Assembly: GCA_031552825.1 (NCBI GenBank)
Contig: JAVBMD010000019.1
Coordinates: 1 to 64,000, forward strand
Length of the DNA stretch: 64,000 bases
Direction of reading: 5' to 3'
DNA from: WQXF01 sp031552825
GTDB lineage: Bacteria > Bacillota > Clostridia > Christensenellales > Aristaeellaceae
The notes beneath the pieces are model-generated. The model worked only from the letters and a program-made list of their open reading frames with translations, searched no databases and had not been told where the DNA came from. Below are positions 25,285 to 33,523 of the stretch, piece by piece. Numbering within the stretch: position 1 is the stretch's first letter; each line of letters begins with the position of its first letter. The position numbers and the translations under genes were made by a program.

Positions 25285-27147
25285 CTAGAAGCCCATCATG
25301 GGCATGCTCATGCCGCCGGTGCGTACAACGAATTGGTTGCGGTTGCCGGAACTGCTGCTTTCGGCGGATTGATAGAGCACGACTTCACCAGCGCTGACGC
25401 CGGAGAGAATTTCGGCGTAATCATCGTTGATTAGGCCGACGGTGACGGGGCGCAGCGAGCCGGTGGCGGGCTGCGTGGCAGCCGTGCCGGGGGCGGCTGC
25501 GTTCTGGCCGATGGGCGCGTTTTGCCCGCCCTGGCCGTTTTGCCGCGCGGCGCGCATGGCGGCACGCTGCTCCTCGGTCATGCTGCTGGGATCAAAGTTT
25601 GCGCCCGCGCCGCCCTGCCCCTCGGTGAAGCGCATGCGCATCTGCCCCGAACCGGCAGCGCCGCCCTCGGCATCCGCGCCGGTCGGCACGTTGCTGAACG
25701 CGCCCACGCTGCCATCGGCGACCATCACGTATTTTCCGCCGTTCACCGTCATCAGCGCCTCCACCGGCACGTAGAGCGTGCTGTCAGCATGGGCGACCTG
25801 AATCTGCCCGCTGGCATTCATGCCGGGACGCACGCCGGTGCCCGCCGAATCAAAGTTGAGCTTCACATCGTAGGTGGATACGCCGCTCTCGCTGGCGCCT
25901 ACCGGCGCGATCTTTTGCACCGTGCCTTGCAGCGACAGCTCGGGCAGCGCGTCCACCGAGATGTTGACCGGCTGCCCCTCGGCCACCTTTACCACATCCA
26001 GCTCATCCACGGCGATGGTCAGCACCATCTCTTCGCCCTGCAAAATGCTGCACAAGGAGTCGCCGGACACCATATCGGTTCCCTCGGTGACCTCCACCGA
26101 GGCGATAACGCCGTCTACCGGCGCGCGAACGATCAGGCTTTCGCGCTTTTCCTTGGCGTCCTTGAGCGAGGTGGCGGCGGTTTCGCGTTGGATGCGTAGG
26201 TTTTCCACCTTCAGTGTGATCGGCGAATCTTCCAGCGTGAAGAGGGTATCCTTGCGATCTACCTTATCGCCCACCTTGGTGCGCACCGCCTTGATGGTGC
26301 CACCGAAGGCCGATACCGCCATGGGCTTGTTGATCTCCAGTTTGCCGGTGCCGATGGGCTTGTTGTCTACCGTGGTCACGCTGACGGTAGCGCCCAGCGG
26401 CAGCGTATCATCCACCACGGTGATGACGGCGCGGGTGCCTTGCAGGAACAGATCCGACACCGTACCCTCGATGCCGAAACCTTCGCCCAGCACGACGACC
26501 TCATCGCCATAGCTCAGCTCGATGCCGTCGGCCACGTCCAGCTGCACCTTCATGCGGCCGTCGGTGGAGAGCATGGCAACGCTGCCCAAGCGGCGGTATA
26601 CTGCCAGCGCGTCGTCGCCGACCTTGGCGGAGATCTCCATCACGCGCCCAGCCGAGGGCGCTTGAATGTTGAGCACTTCGCCGCCCGCATAGGTGGTGGT
26701 GATGGTGTTGTCGGCATCCCACAGCGCGTACTCAAGCGAGGCGATCTCATCATCGAGCGTATCATTTTTTAGCACGGCGAGGATTTGCCCTTCCTTCACC
26801 TCGTCGCCGACATCCGCGCGCAGATCCACCAGCTGCCCGTCGGCCTCCACGTAGACCGAGGGCTGGTTGGCCGCCGCGATGGAACCGGAACCGTATACGT
26901 TTACGTCCATCGCCCCCTGCTGGACGACGCCCTGTGTGTACTGCGCGGCGTCGGCTTCGGCGACGGGCTTCTGCGTGCTGGTATAGTAGAACCAACCCGC
27001 AACGGCCAGCGCACACAAAAAGAGCGCCCACAACACACCCTTGACGATGCGGCGGATGCGGCGTTTGCGCTTGGCGGGGCTGAGCTTTGGCTTTTTCTGG
27101 CGGGTCTGCTCGGGGGCGTCCATCTGGATCGGGGTTGATTCACTCAT
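25285..27147 (-). CDS. HlyD/MacA-type efflux adaptor (membrane fusion protein)
   Basis: 620 residues, longer than the usual 400-450. A basic N-terminus (KKPKLSPAKRKRRIRRIVKG) leads into one membrane helix at about residues 34-50. A lipoyl-type half-motif is seen near residue 100 (VEADGQLVDLRADVGDEVKEGQILAVLK) and its partner near 335 (IVRAPVDGVIASVEVTEG). The beta-barrel and membrane-proximal domains follow. Between about residues 500 and 570 there is a Gly/Gln/Met-rich insertion (TEEQRAAMRAARQNGQGG), which accounts for the extra length and parallels the Gly/Gln loop of the permease. In Gram-positives such adaptors work with MacB-like permeases across the wall. First gene of the operon; AGGAGG start site. 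Confidence 0.9.
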   Translation of the reverse strand: MSESTPIQMDAPEQTRQKKPKLSPAKRKRRIRRIVKGVLWALFLCALAVAGWFYYTSTQKPVAEADAAQYTQGVVQQGAMDVNVYGSGSIAAANQPSVYVEADGQLVDLRADVGDEVKEGQILAVLKNDTLDDEIASLEYALWDADNTITTTYAGGEVLNIQAPSAGRVMEISAKVGDDALAVYRRLGSVAMLSTDGRMKVQLDVADGIELSYGDEVVVLGEGFGIEGTVSDLFLQGTRAVITVVDDTLPLGATVSVTTVDNKPIGTGKLEINKPMAVSAFGGTIKAVRTKVGDKVDRKDTLFTLEDSPITLKVENLRIQRETAATSLKDAKEKRESLIVRAPVDGVIASVEVTEGTDMVSGDSLCSILQGEEMVLTIAVDELDVVKVAEGQPVNISVDALPELSLQGTVQKIAPVGASESGVSTYDVKLNFDSAGTGVRPGMNASGQIQVAHADSTLYVPVEALMTVNGGKYVMVADGSVGAFSNVPTGADAEGGAAGSGQMRMRFTEGQGGAGANFDPSSMTEEQRAAMRAARQNGQGGQNAPIGQNAAAPGTAATQPATGSLRPVTVGLINDDYAEILSGVSAGEVVLYQSAESSSSGNRNQFVVRTGGMSMPMMGF

Positions 27148-27201
27148 GGGGGATTCCTCCTACGCAATGCATGCTAAAGAATCTTGATGGGAACAGCGTA
27201 C

Positions 27202-27235
27202 CCCAACAATGCGGCGGAAATATGTAGTTGTTGGG
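27202..27235. repeat. Inverted repeat upstream of the efflux operon
   Basis: Arms CCCAACAA (27202-27209) and TTGTTGGG (27228-27235) separated by 18 bp, in the 124-bp gap before the adaptor gene. It could be an operator or the remnant of a hairpin; no T-run follows, so it is not a good terminator. Confidence 0.4.
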
Positions 27236-27271
27236 AAATATAAATGAAGAAATTGGAACAAATGGTATGTA

Positions 27272-28468
27272 TTACAGTTGAGAACGGCGCTTTTTTGTAG
27301 GGCGCACGGCATATTCGCGCAGGATTTCCTGATAGCGCTCCTCCGCCTGATTCACCACGGTTTCCCAAGCGAAGGCCAGCGTTTCCTTCGCGCGCTGCCC
27401 GGCGGCGGCAAGCGCCTCTGGATGCGCCAGCAGATCGACCAGCGCGCGGGAAAAGGGCTGCAAATCCGTGTTGTCGGCCAGAAAGCCGTTGTCGCCGTGC
27501 ACCACGCCCTCGGCGGCGTTGGCGCCGCGCAGCAGCAGCGAGGGGCAGCCCATGGCTGAGGCCTCGCGCACCACCAGCGGCGCGTTATCGTAGATCGAGG
27601 GGAATACGAACAGGTTGGCGCGGGCATAGATCCGCGCCAGATCGGCACGATCCCGCAGCACGCCAAGAAAGTGTACGCGATCCGCGATGCCCAGTTGCAG
27701 CGCCTGATCCTTGAGGCTTTGCAGGCTGCCGCCCTCGCCGACCATCAGCAGATGACAGCCGCTGCCCGCGCGCACCGCTTCGGCGCAGGCGGCTACCACC
27801 AGCGCTGGGTTTTTTACAGCCGCCATCTGCCCCACGAACAACAATACCGGTACCCGCGGCGCTATGCCGCACAGCGCCTGCACAAAGGCGTCGGCGTCGT
27901 CGCGGCCCACGCGGCGTCCAGCCATGTCGCAGCCGTTGGGGATGACGTCCACGCGCCCCTGAAACCCATACTCGCGCATGGTGCGCAGCGTGGATTCGTT
28001 GACGGTCCATACCGCGTCAACCTTGTCGTAAAAGCGCATGACGCCGTTGTTGATGGTCTCGGCCAACCAAGCGTTGCGAAATACCTGCTCAAAATCGTCG
28101 CGATATTTGCTGTGAAAGGTGGTGACCAGCGGAATCGCCCTGTGCCGGGCGACGCGCAGCGCCTCGCTGCCGGCGACGAACGGCGAATGGGTATGCACCA
28201 AATCGAAGGGGATGCGGTCCAAGCGCCGGCGGCTTACCGGCGAAAAGCCGGGCATCTGCAGACGGTACGGCTTGCGCGGCGGCACAAGCACCGATTGCAT
28301 GCGAACGATCTCAAAAGGATCGGTTTCCACATATTCCGGCACTTTGGGCGCCACCACCACAGTGCGGTGTCCCAGTTTGTTGAGCAGGCGCGCGTAATTC
28401 TGCACCATCACGCCCACGCCATCCATGATGGGGGCATAGGAATCGGTAAATTGACCGTAAACCGACAT
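27272..28468 (-). CDS. GT4 family glycosyltransferase (diacylglycerol glucosyltransferase-like)
   Basis: 398 residues from the ATG at 28468 (AAGGAGA upstream). GT-B enzyme: N-terminal acceptor half with FTDSYAPIMDGVGVMVQNYARLLNKLGH, FDLVHTHSPFVAG and FHSKYRDDFEQ; C-terminal half with DVIPNGCD, LLFVGQMAAVKNP and the nucleotide-sugar block IYDNAPLVVREASAMGCP holding the paired glutamate region. The GVGVMVQNYA start and HTH.PF block are typical of the enzymes that make glucosyl-diacylglycerol or similar membrane glycolipids. It is divergent from the polytopic membrane protein gene and separated from it by a repeat-containing promoter. Confidence 0.88.
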   Translation of the reverse strand: MSVYGQFTDSYAPIMDGVGVMVQNYARLLNKLGHRTVVVAPKVPEYVETDPFEIVRMQSVLVPPRKPYRLQMPGFSPVSRRRLDRIPFDLVHTHSPFVAGSEALRVARHRAIPLVTTFHSKYRDDFEQVFRNAWLAETINNGVMRFYDKVDAVWTVNESTLRTMREYGFQGRVDVIPNGCDMAGRRVGRDDADAFVQALCGIAPRVPVLLFVGQMAAVKNPALVVAACAEAVRAGSGCHLLMVGEGGSLQSLKDQALQLGIADRVHFLGVLRDRADLARIYARANLFVFPSIYDNAPLVVREASAMGCPSLLLRGANAAEGVVHGDNGFLADNTDLQPFSRALVDLLAHPEALAAAGQRAKETLAFAWETVVNQAEERYQEILREYAVRPTKKRRSQL

Positions 28469-28520
28469 GCTTACATCTCCTTGCGGGGGTTTCGGGGAAA
28501 GCGCTCTGTTGCCGCTATGA

Positions 28521-28588
28521 ATGACACCTTTGAATGACGCCTTTGCAATGATACCTTTCATTATAGCAAGAAGGATGGTATCATGAAA
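28521..28588 (-). promoter_or_regulatory. Promoter with four copies of an ATGAYRCC motif
   Basis: Reverse promoter TTTCAT (28588-28583), 17 bp, TATAAT (28565-28560) for the GT4 gene. The motif ATGAYRCC occurs at 28521-28528, 28534-28541 and 28548-28555 (steps of 13 and 14 bp) and once inverted, GGTATCAT, at 28577-28584. The last two form an inverted repeat around the -10 box. A regulator binding site array is likely. Confidence 0.6.
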
Positions 28589-28620
28589 GCGAAAATAAGG
28601 TTAAAATATGGGGTGAGAAA

Positions 28621-29868
28621 GTGCAAAAGGAAAGGAAGCAAACAGAGAACGCGGCGGCCTTCCTGCGCCGCGCCGGTGCGGTGGGCGCGGGGTATAAAGG
28701 CTACGGCTGGGGGCTGGCGTTGCTCGTGCTGATTTATCTGCTGATGGCTTCGGCGCTGCGGGAAGCGCTGTTCGCGCCCAGCCCCTATAATTCTTACTCG
28801 CTGCAGGCCATGGTGTGGCGCAGCGGGCATATCGTGCTGCCGCAAAATTATCAGTGGCTGGAGCTGGCCACCTATCAGGGCAATTATTACGTGAGCTTTC
28901 CGCCGTTTCCGACGGTGCCGATGTGGGTGCTCTCCTTCCTCTTCGGTCAGGATGTGCCCAGCATGCTCTGCAATATGCTGATGTGGTTGGGCAGCTACAC
29001 GGCGGGCTATGCCATCGCGCGCAGGCTGCGCGCGGCGGATTTTCCGGCGGCGGCGTTCGCGGTGTTTTGGGTGGCGGGCTGCAATTTGCTGGAGGTCTCG
29101 CTGTACGGCGGGGTCTGGAATCTGGCGCAGGGCATGTCCTTTTTGCTGACGATGTTGGCCATTTACGGTTCGTTGCGCGGGCAAGGATACTGGGGGTATG
29201 CCGCGCCGGTCTGTTTGGCCTGCGCGGTTGGGTGCCGTCCGTTTCAAGCGTTCTATGTGCCGGTGGTGCTCTTTGCGCTGTGGCAGGGGTTGCGGCGCGA
29301 GGGCGACCGCCCGGCCGGTACGCTGCGCCGTCTGCTGCCCCGCCTGATCGCCCCGGCGCTGATCGCCTGCGCTTATGGCGTTTATAACTACGTGCGCTTC
29401 AATAACCCGCTGGAGTTTGGGCACAACTACCTGCCGGAATACCTGCGCTCCGAGCACGGCCAGTTTTCATCCGTTTACGTGCTGCAAAACATCCGCAACA
29501 TCTTCCGGCTGCCCTACATCGAGGAGGCGCAGCTGCGCTTTCCTAACGGTTTCGGCTTTGCGTTCTATTTGGCGAATCCGCTGTATCTGCTGGCGGCACT
29601 GCGCCTGATCGCCTCGGCGCGGCGCAAGGAACGAAGCGGTATGGATGCGTTAATCTGGGTCTGCGCGACGCTGCACTTCTGTTCGTTCCTGTTCCACAAG
29701 GGCTTCGGCGCGTGGCAGTTCGGCACGCGCTACCTCATCGACGTGCTGCCGATGCTGGGCTGGTTTGCGCTGCGCAAGGGCAAGGGCATTCGCTTCTATG
29801 AAGGGATCATCATGCTTTGGGCGGTGGGCTTTAACATCTACGGCGGAATTCTGTTTCACTTGGGGTAA
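28621..29868 (+). CDS. Polytopic membrane protein, possible GT-C glycosyltransferase
   Basis: 415 residues from the GTG at 28621 (GGGGTGAG upstream). About ten hydrophobic helices are seen. The first external loop (YNSYSLQAMVWRSGHIVLP, then YYVSFPPFPTVPMW) is rich in aromatic and acidic/polar residues, and the C-terminus has KGFGAWQFGTRYLIDVLPML. This outline fits dolichol-phosphate-mannose-type (GT39/GT87-like) membrane sugar transferases, but I cannot see a DXD or EXD pair that settles it, so the function is only a suggestion. It is divergent from a GT4 gene and followed by a VOC gene after 18 bp. Confidence 0.65.
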   Translation: MQKERKQTENAAAFLRRAGAVGAGYKGYGWGLALLVLIYLLMASALREALFAPSPYNSYSLQAMVWRSGHIVLPQNYQWLELATYQGNYYVSFPPFPTVPMWVLSFLFGQDVPSMLCNMLMWLGSYTAGYAIARRLRAADFPAAAFAVFWVAGCNLLEVSLYGGVWNLAQGMSFLLTMLAIYGSLRGQGYWGYAAPVCLACAVGCRPFQAFYVPVVLFALWQGLRREGDRPAGTLRRLLPRLIAPALIACAYGVYNYVRFNNPLEFGHNYLPEYLRSEHGQFSSVYVLQNIRNIFRLPYIEEAQLRFPNGFGFAFYLANPLYLLAALRLIASARRKERSGMDALIWVCATLHFCSFLFHKGFGAWQFGTRYLIDVLPMLGWFALRKGKGIRFYEGIIMLWAVGFNIYGGILFHLG

Positions 29869-29886
29869 ACGGGGGAGGGAGACGGG

Positions 29887-30354
29887 ATGGGCAAGCAATG
29901 CGGGCTGGTGCTGAATCTGGTGGTGCGCGACGCGCTGGAGGCGATGGGCTTCTATGAACGCGTGTTTGGCGCGAAGCGCGGGGAGGTATTCGCGTTTCCC
30001 GGCAAACGGGGCTGCAACGAGGCAAACGTGACACTCGGCGGCGTAGAGCTGCGGCTGATGGATGCGAACCCTGCTTATGATTGCCACCCGCCCAAGGCCG
30101 ACGAAACCGATTCGGTCTGGCTGCAGATGGCGGTGGACGACGTAGCAGAAACCCTCAAGCTGGCGCAGGAAAACGGAGCGGCCGCGCAGGGAGAGCCGGG
30201 GGAGTTTATGGGCGTGGTCCATGCGCAATTTACCGATCCCTTCGGGTATGTGTGGACCATCCACAAGATGCTCCGCGAGCTCTCCTTCGCGGAGCGCTAC
30301 AAGATCTATGAGGAGATCAACATAGGCGCGGACGCTGCGCAAGGACAAGCCTGA
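29887..30354 (+). CDS. VOC (glyoxalase/bleomycin-resistance fold) protein
   Basis: 155 residues. Paired beta-alpha-beta-beta-beta modules of the PhnB-like branch: LNLVVRDALEAMGFYERVFGAKRGEVF, VTLGGVELRLMDANP, WLQMAVDDVAETLKLAQENGA and FTDPFGYVWTIHK. The DPFG(Y)xW(T/N)I ending is the family hallmark. The catalytic function is unknown; members range from dioxygenases to antibiotic-binding proteins. GGGAGGGAG site; probably co-transcribed with the membrane protein gene upstream. Followed by a terminator. Confidence 0.85.
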   Translation: MGKQCGLVLNLVVRDALEAMGFYERVFGAKRGEVFAFPGKRGCNEANVTLGGVELRLMDANPAYDCHPPKADETDSVWLQMAVDDVAETLKLAQENGAAAQGEPGEFMGVVHAQFTDPFGYVWTIHKMLRELSFAERYKIYEEINIGADAAQGQA

Positions 30355-30361
30355 CGCGTGA

Positions 30362-30403
30362 AAAAACAGCCCCCGCTCGGCATTTTGAGCGAGGGCTGTT
30401 TTT
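30362..30403. terminator. Bidirectional terminator after the VOC gene and oadG
   Basis: AAAACAGCCCCCGCTC / GAGCGAGGGCTGTTTTT hairpin with an 8-nt loop and T-tracts on both strands, between convergent transcripts. Confidence 0.9.
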
Positions 30404-30415
30404 GTGGGCAGGGGA

Positions 30416-30553
30416 TTATTTTTCGGCCTTGCTGGCGCGCATCATCAGCCAAATCGCGAAGTAGAAAACCGCCAGCACCGCGAACACGCAGGGGATGCCG
30501 ATGCACATCGCCCGCAGCGCTTCGCCCAACATGCTCATCACATTGGTGGACAT
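30416..30553 (-). CDS. OadG-like gamma subunit of a sodium-pumping decarboxylase
   Basis: A 45-residue protein, MSTNVMSMLGEALRAM followed by one membrane helix (CIGIPCVFAVLAVFYFAIWLMM) and a short basic tail. The single helix, the small size and the position 13 bp behind the beta-subunit gene with a perfect AAGGAGG site identify it as an OadG-type gamma subunit, which anchors and assembles the complex. The usual proline- and histidine-rich zinc-binding tail is missing, so it is at the minimal end of the family. Confidence 0.75.
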   Translation of the reverse strand: MSTNVMSMLGEALRAMCIGIPCVFAVLAVFYFAIWLMMRASKAEK

Positions 30554-30566
30554 AAGATGCACCTCC

Positions 30567-31721
30567 TTAACCGAATATGCTCAGGATCATCGCGGCGGCG
30601 ATGATGGAACCGACCTGACCGGCCACGTTGGCGCCGATCGCGGGCATGAGGATGAAGTTTTCCGGATCCTCTTTTTGCGCCATCTTCTGGATGATGCGCG
30701 CGCTCATCGGGAACGCCGAGATGCCGCAGGCGCCGACCATCGGGTTGACCTTGCGGTTTTCGGGCAGGAACAGGTTGACCAGCTTGGCGAAGAGCACGCC
30801 GCCCGCCGTATCAAACACGAAGGCCAAAAGGCCGATGCCAAGGATGATGGCGGTATGCGGGGTGAGGAACTCCTGCGCGCGCATCGTGGAGCCGATGGTG
30901 ATGCCCAGCAGCAGGGTGATGAGGTTGCTCAGCTCGTTCTGCGCCGATTGCGAGAGCTTCTCGGTTACGCCGCACTCGCGCAGCAGGTTGCCGAACATCA
31001 GCGCGCCGATCAGCGAGGTGGACATCGGCGCCACGATGCCCGCCACCAGCGTCACCACAATGGGGAAGAGGATGCGCAGGTACTTGGGCACCTGCACGTC
31101 CATCGCCGTGGAGGACATGCGGATGCGGCGCTCTTTGCTGGTGGTCAGCGCGCGCACCACCGGCGGCTGAATCAGCGGCACCAGCGACATGTAGCTGTAG
31201 GCCGCCACCATGATCGAGCCGATGTACTTGGGCGCGAACAGCTGGCCGATGAAGATGGCGCTGGGGCCGTCGGCGGCGCCGATGATGCCGATGGCGGCCG
31301 CCTCCTTCATCGAGAAAGGTACCGGAAGGAAGAAGTTGCAGCACACCGCGAGGAACATCGCCACGAAGATGCCGAATTGCGCCGCCGCGCCGAAGAACAG
31401 CGTAACCGGCTGCTTGAACAGCGGGGCAAAGTCGATCATCGCGCCGATGCCGATGAACAGCAGCACCGGGAACAGCTCGTTGGCGATGCCCGCGTCGTAG
31501 AGCACCTTCAGGAAGCCGTCGGCGCCCACCGCGTGGGAGAGCGGGATGTTGCACAGGATGCAGCCGAAGCCGATGGGCAGCAGCAGCAGCGGCTCATACT
31601 CCTTGCGGATCGCCAGCCAGATCAGCAGCAGGCCGATGCCGATCATCACCGCGTACTTCCATCCGCCCGGGGCGACAAACATTTGCATGCCTTCGGTGAG
31701 CTTACCGAATATCTTGTCCAT
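30567..31721 (-). CDS. Sodium ion-translocating decarboxylase, beta subunit (OadB/GcdB-like)
   Basis: 384 residues, about ten membrane helices. The beta subunit removes CO2 from carboxybiotin and uses the energy to pump Na+ out of the cell. Signatures: GAADGPSAIFIGQLFAPKYIG, containing the essential aspartate, FPVLLFIGIGAMIDF, LGIGLLAFVFDTAGG and VNPMVGACGISAFPMSAR. The substrate (oxaloacetate, glutaconyl-CoA, methylmalonyl-CoA or malonate) is set by an alpha subunit that is not present nearby. It sits behind the phosphate-transport genes with a 20-bp gap, an unusual neighbourhood. GGAGGAG site. Confidence 0.92.
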   Translation of the reverse strand: MDKIFGKLTEGMQMFVAPGGWKYAVMIGIGLLLIWLAIRKEYEPLLLLPIGFGCILCNIPLSHAVGADGFLKVLYDAGIANELFPVLLFIGIGAMIDFAPLFKQPVTLFFGAAAQFGIFVAMFLAVCCNFFLPVPFSMKEAAAIGIIGAADGPSAIFIGQLFAPKYIGSIMVAAYSYMSLVPLIQPPVVRALTTSKERRIRMSSTAMDVQVPKYLRILFPIVVTLVAGIVAPMSTSLIGALMFGNLLRECGVTEKLSQSAQNELSNLITLLLGITIGSTMRAQEFLTPHTAIILGIGLLAFVFDTAGGVLFAKLVNLFLPENRKVNPMVGACGISAFPMSARIIQKMAQKEDPENFILMPAIGANVAGQVGSIIAAAMILSIFG

Positions 31722-31741
31722 AGTCTCCTCCTGTGTTTGTA

Positions 31742-32374
31742 TTAGGTATTCTTCATGATGACGCTTTCGATCATATCGGCGACGTCCTCACAGCAGTCCA
31801 AGCAATCCTCCACGCAGTCGAGCATGGTTGTCCACACCATGGTGTCGCGCCATTCGGCTTGGCTGGTGAATAGCTTGCGCATCGATTCGGCATAGAGCTT
31901 GTCGCCCTCGTTTTCCAAGGCGTTAACGGCGATGATGTGCTCTTGGATGGATTTGGATTTCTTGAAGTGACGGAACTCCGTAACCGCGGCCACCAGCGAC
32001 TTGCAGCTCTGCACGATTAGCTCGGTAAAGGCCGCTGCCTCGGGATGAACGGACTGCACGTTGAACATGTACAGGCGGCGCATCACCTCTTCGATGGTAT
32101 CCACCACATCGTCCAGCCCCATCGAGATGGTAACGATATCCTCGGCCTCGATCGGCGGCAGAAACTCGTGGGAGAGGTGCGTCAGCATCTCATGTTTGAG
32201 CATGTCGGCGTTGTTTTCGATCCGGTGCATCTCGGCGGTTTGCCCCTCCAACTTGGCGGGATTGAAATTCTCCACCGATTGATGCAGATAAATCGCGGCG
32301 TCGTACGCCAGCTTGGCACAATTCTCAAAACATCCGAAATAGTCAAAATCCTTTTTACGCTTGCTTTGGCTCAT
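31742..32374 (-). CDS. DUF47 (PhoU-like) partner of the PiT phosphate transporter
   Basis: 210 residues from the ATG at 32374 (AAAGGAG upstream). All-helical PhoU-like fold with two repeats of the metal-binding E/DxxxD type: IEAEDIVTISMGLDDVVDTIEEV and WTTMLDCVEDCLDCCEDVADMIE; IENNADMLKHEML is a further match. DUF47 proteins are almost always encoded next to PiT transporters, as here (33 bp behind), and are thought to modulate their activity. The cysteine cluster CVEDCLDCC near the C-terminus is unusual. Confidence 0.9.
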   Translation of the reverse strand: MSQSKRKKDFDYFGCFENCAKLAYDAAIYLHQSVENFNPAKLEGQTAEMHRIENNADMLKHEMLTHLSHEFLPPIEAEDIVTISMGLDDVVDTIEEVMRRLYMFNVQSVHPEAAAFTELIVQSCKSLVAAVTEFRHFKKSKSIQEHIIAVNALENEGDKLYAESMRKLFTSQAEWRDTMVWTTMLDCVEDCLDCCEDVADMIESVIMKNT

Positions 32375-32407
32375 ATCTTTCACTCCTTTATTCAAAAAGC
32401 TTGTCCG

Positions 32408-33460
32408 TTAGAAGATCCACATAAAGAGCTTGACCATCACAAAGCCAAGCAAACCGCAGCCCGGGAAGGTCAACACCCACGCGACCGCCATTTCGCCGAC
32501 GATTTTCCAATTGACGGCGGAAATGCGCTTGGATGCGCCCACGCCCATGATGGCGGTGGTCTTGGTATGCGTCGTGCTGACCGGGATGCCGGTGAGCGAG
32601 GAAAGCAGCAGGCAAGACGCCGCGCCCAAGTCGGCGGCAAAGCCCTGATAGGGCTTGAGCTTGACCATGTCCAGCCCGACGGACTTGATGATGCGGTAGC
32701 CGCCGATGGAGGTGCCCAGCGCCATGACGAGGGAGCAGACCACCATCAGCCAAACCGGTATGGCGAAGTTGGAAACCGAGCCCTGCCCGCTGGCAAGAAA
32801 GATGCCCAACAGGAAAACGCTCATAAACTTCTGCCCGTCCTGCGCGCCGTGCATGAATGCCATAGCCGCGCCGCCGCCGATCTGCGCGCCGCGGAAGAAG
32901 GTGGTGGTGCCGCGGCGGCTCATGCCCTTGCACAGCCATTCGATCAGGCGCGTGGCAAAGAAGCCGCTAAAGAAACCCAGCACCGAGGAGAGCACAAGGC
33001 CGTATAGCACCTTGACCCATTCCGAGCCGTTGATGCCGCCGAGACCGCCGTGCAGCGCGATAGCCGCGCCGGATAGCCCTGCGATCAGCGCGTGGCTTTC
33101 ACTGGTGGGGATGCCGAATTTCCACGCGGCCGTCGCCCATACGACGATGGCGAACAGCGCGGCGCATAGTGCGACGGTGGCGTCGGCGGTGCGTCCGCCG
33201 AAGTCCACCATGTTATAGATGGTCATGGCCACCTTGGCGTTGACCATGGTCATCAGCAGCACGCCCAGAAAGTTGAAAACCGCTGCCATCATGATCGCGC
33301 TGGAGGCACGCATCGAGCGCGTGGAGACGCAGGTGGCGATGGCGTTCGGCGCGTCGGTCCAGCCGTTGACGAGGATGACGCCCAGCGTCAGCGCCACGGT
33401 GATGGCGATCATCGGGCTGTGCGTCAACAGCGATAAGAAGGTGGAAAAATCGATGCTCAT
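32408..33460 (-). CDS. pit: PiT family inorganic phosphate transporter
   Basis: 350 residues, about ten to eleven membrane helices. The duplicated PiT signatures are visible: NGWTDAPNAIATCVSTRSMR near residue 32, SESHALIAGLSGAAIA near 120, MAFMHGAQDGQKFMSVF near 205, and STTHTKTTAIMGVGASKR near 295. Such carriers import phosphate with H+ or Na+. AAAGGAGAGG start site. Next downstream gene is its DUF47 partner; upstream is the pyrophosphatase, whose product is phosphate. Confidence 0.93.
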   Translation of the reverse strand: MSIDFSTFLSLLTHSPMIAITVALTLGVILVNGWTDAPNAIATCVSTRSMRASSAIMMAAVFNFLGVLLMTMVNAKVAMTIYNMVDFGGRTADATVALCAALFAIVVWATAAWKFGIPTSESHALIAGLSGAAIALHGGLGGINGSEWVKVLYGLVLSSVLGFFSGFFATRLIEWLCKGMSRRGTTTFFRGAQIGGGAAMAFMHGAQDGQKFMSVFLLGIFLASGQGSVSNFAIPVWLMVVCSLVMALGTSIGGYRIIKSVGLDMVKLKPYQGFAADLGAASCLLLSSLTGIPVSTTHTKTTAIMGVGASKRISAVNWKIVGEMAVAWVLTFPGCGLLGFVMVKLFMWIF

Positions 33461-33479
33461 TGCACCTCTCCTTTACGAT

Positions 33480-33512
33480 GCCTCCGCAGATCGCCATACG
33501 ATCTGCGGAGGC
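33480..33512 (-). promoter_or_regulatory. Intercistronic hairpin between hppA and pit
   Basis: Perfect 14-bp arms GCCTCCGCAGATCG / CGATCTGCGGAGGC with a 5-nt loop. No T-run follows on the reverse strand, so it is more likely an mRNA-stability or partial-termination element than a full terminator. Confidence 0.6.
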
Positions 33513-33523
33513 GGAGATTTGAA

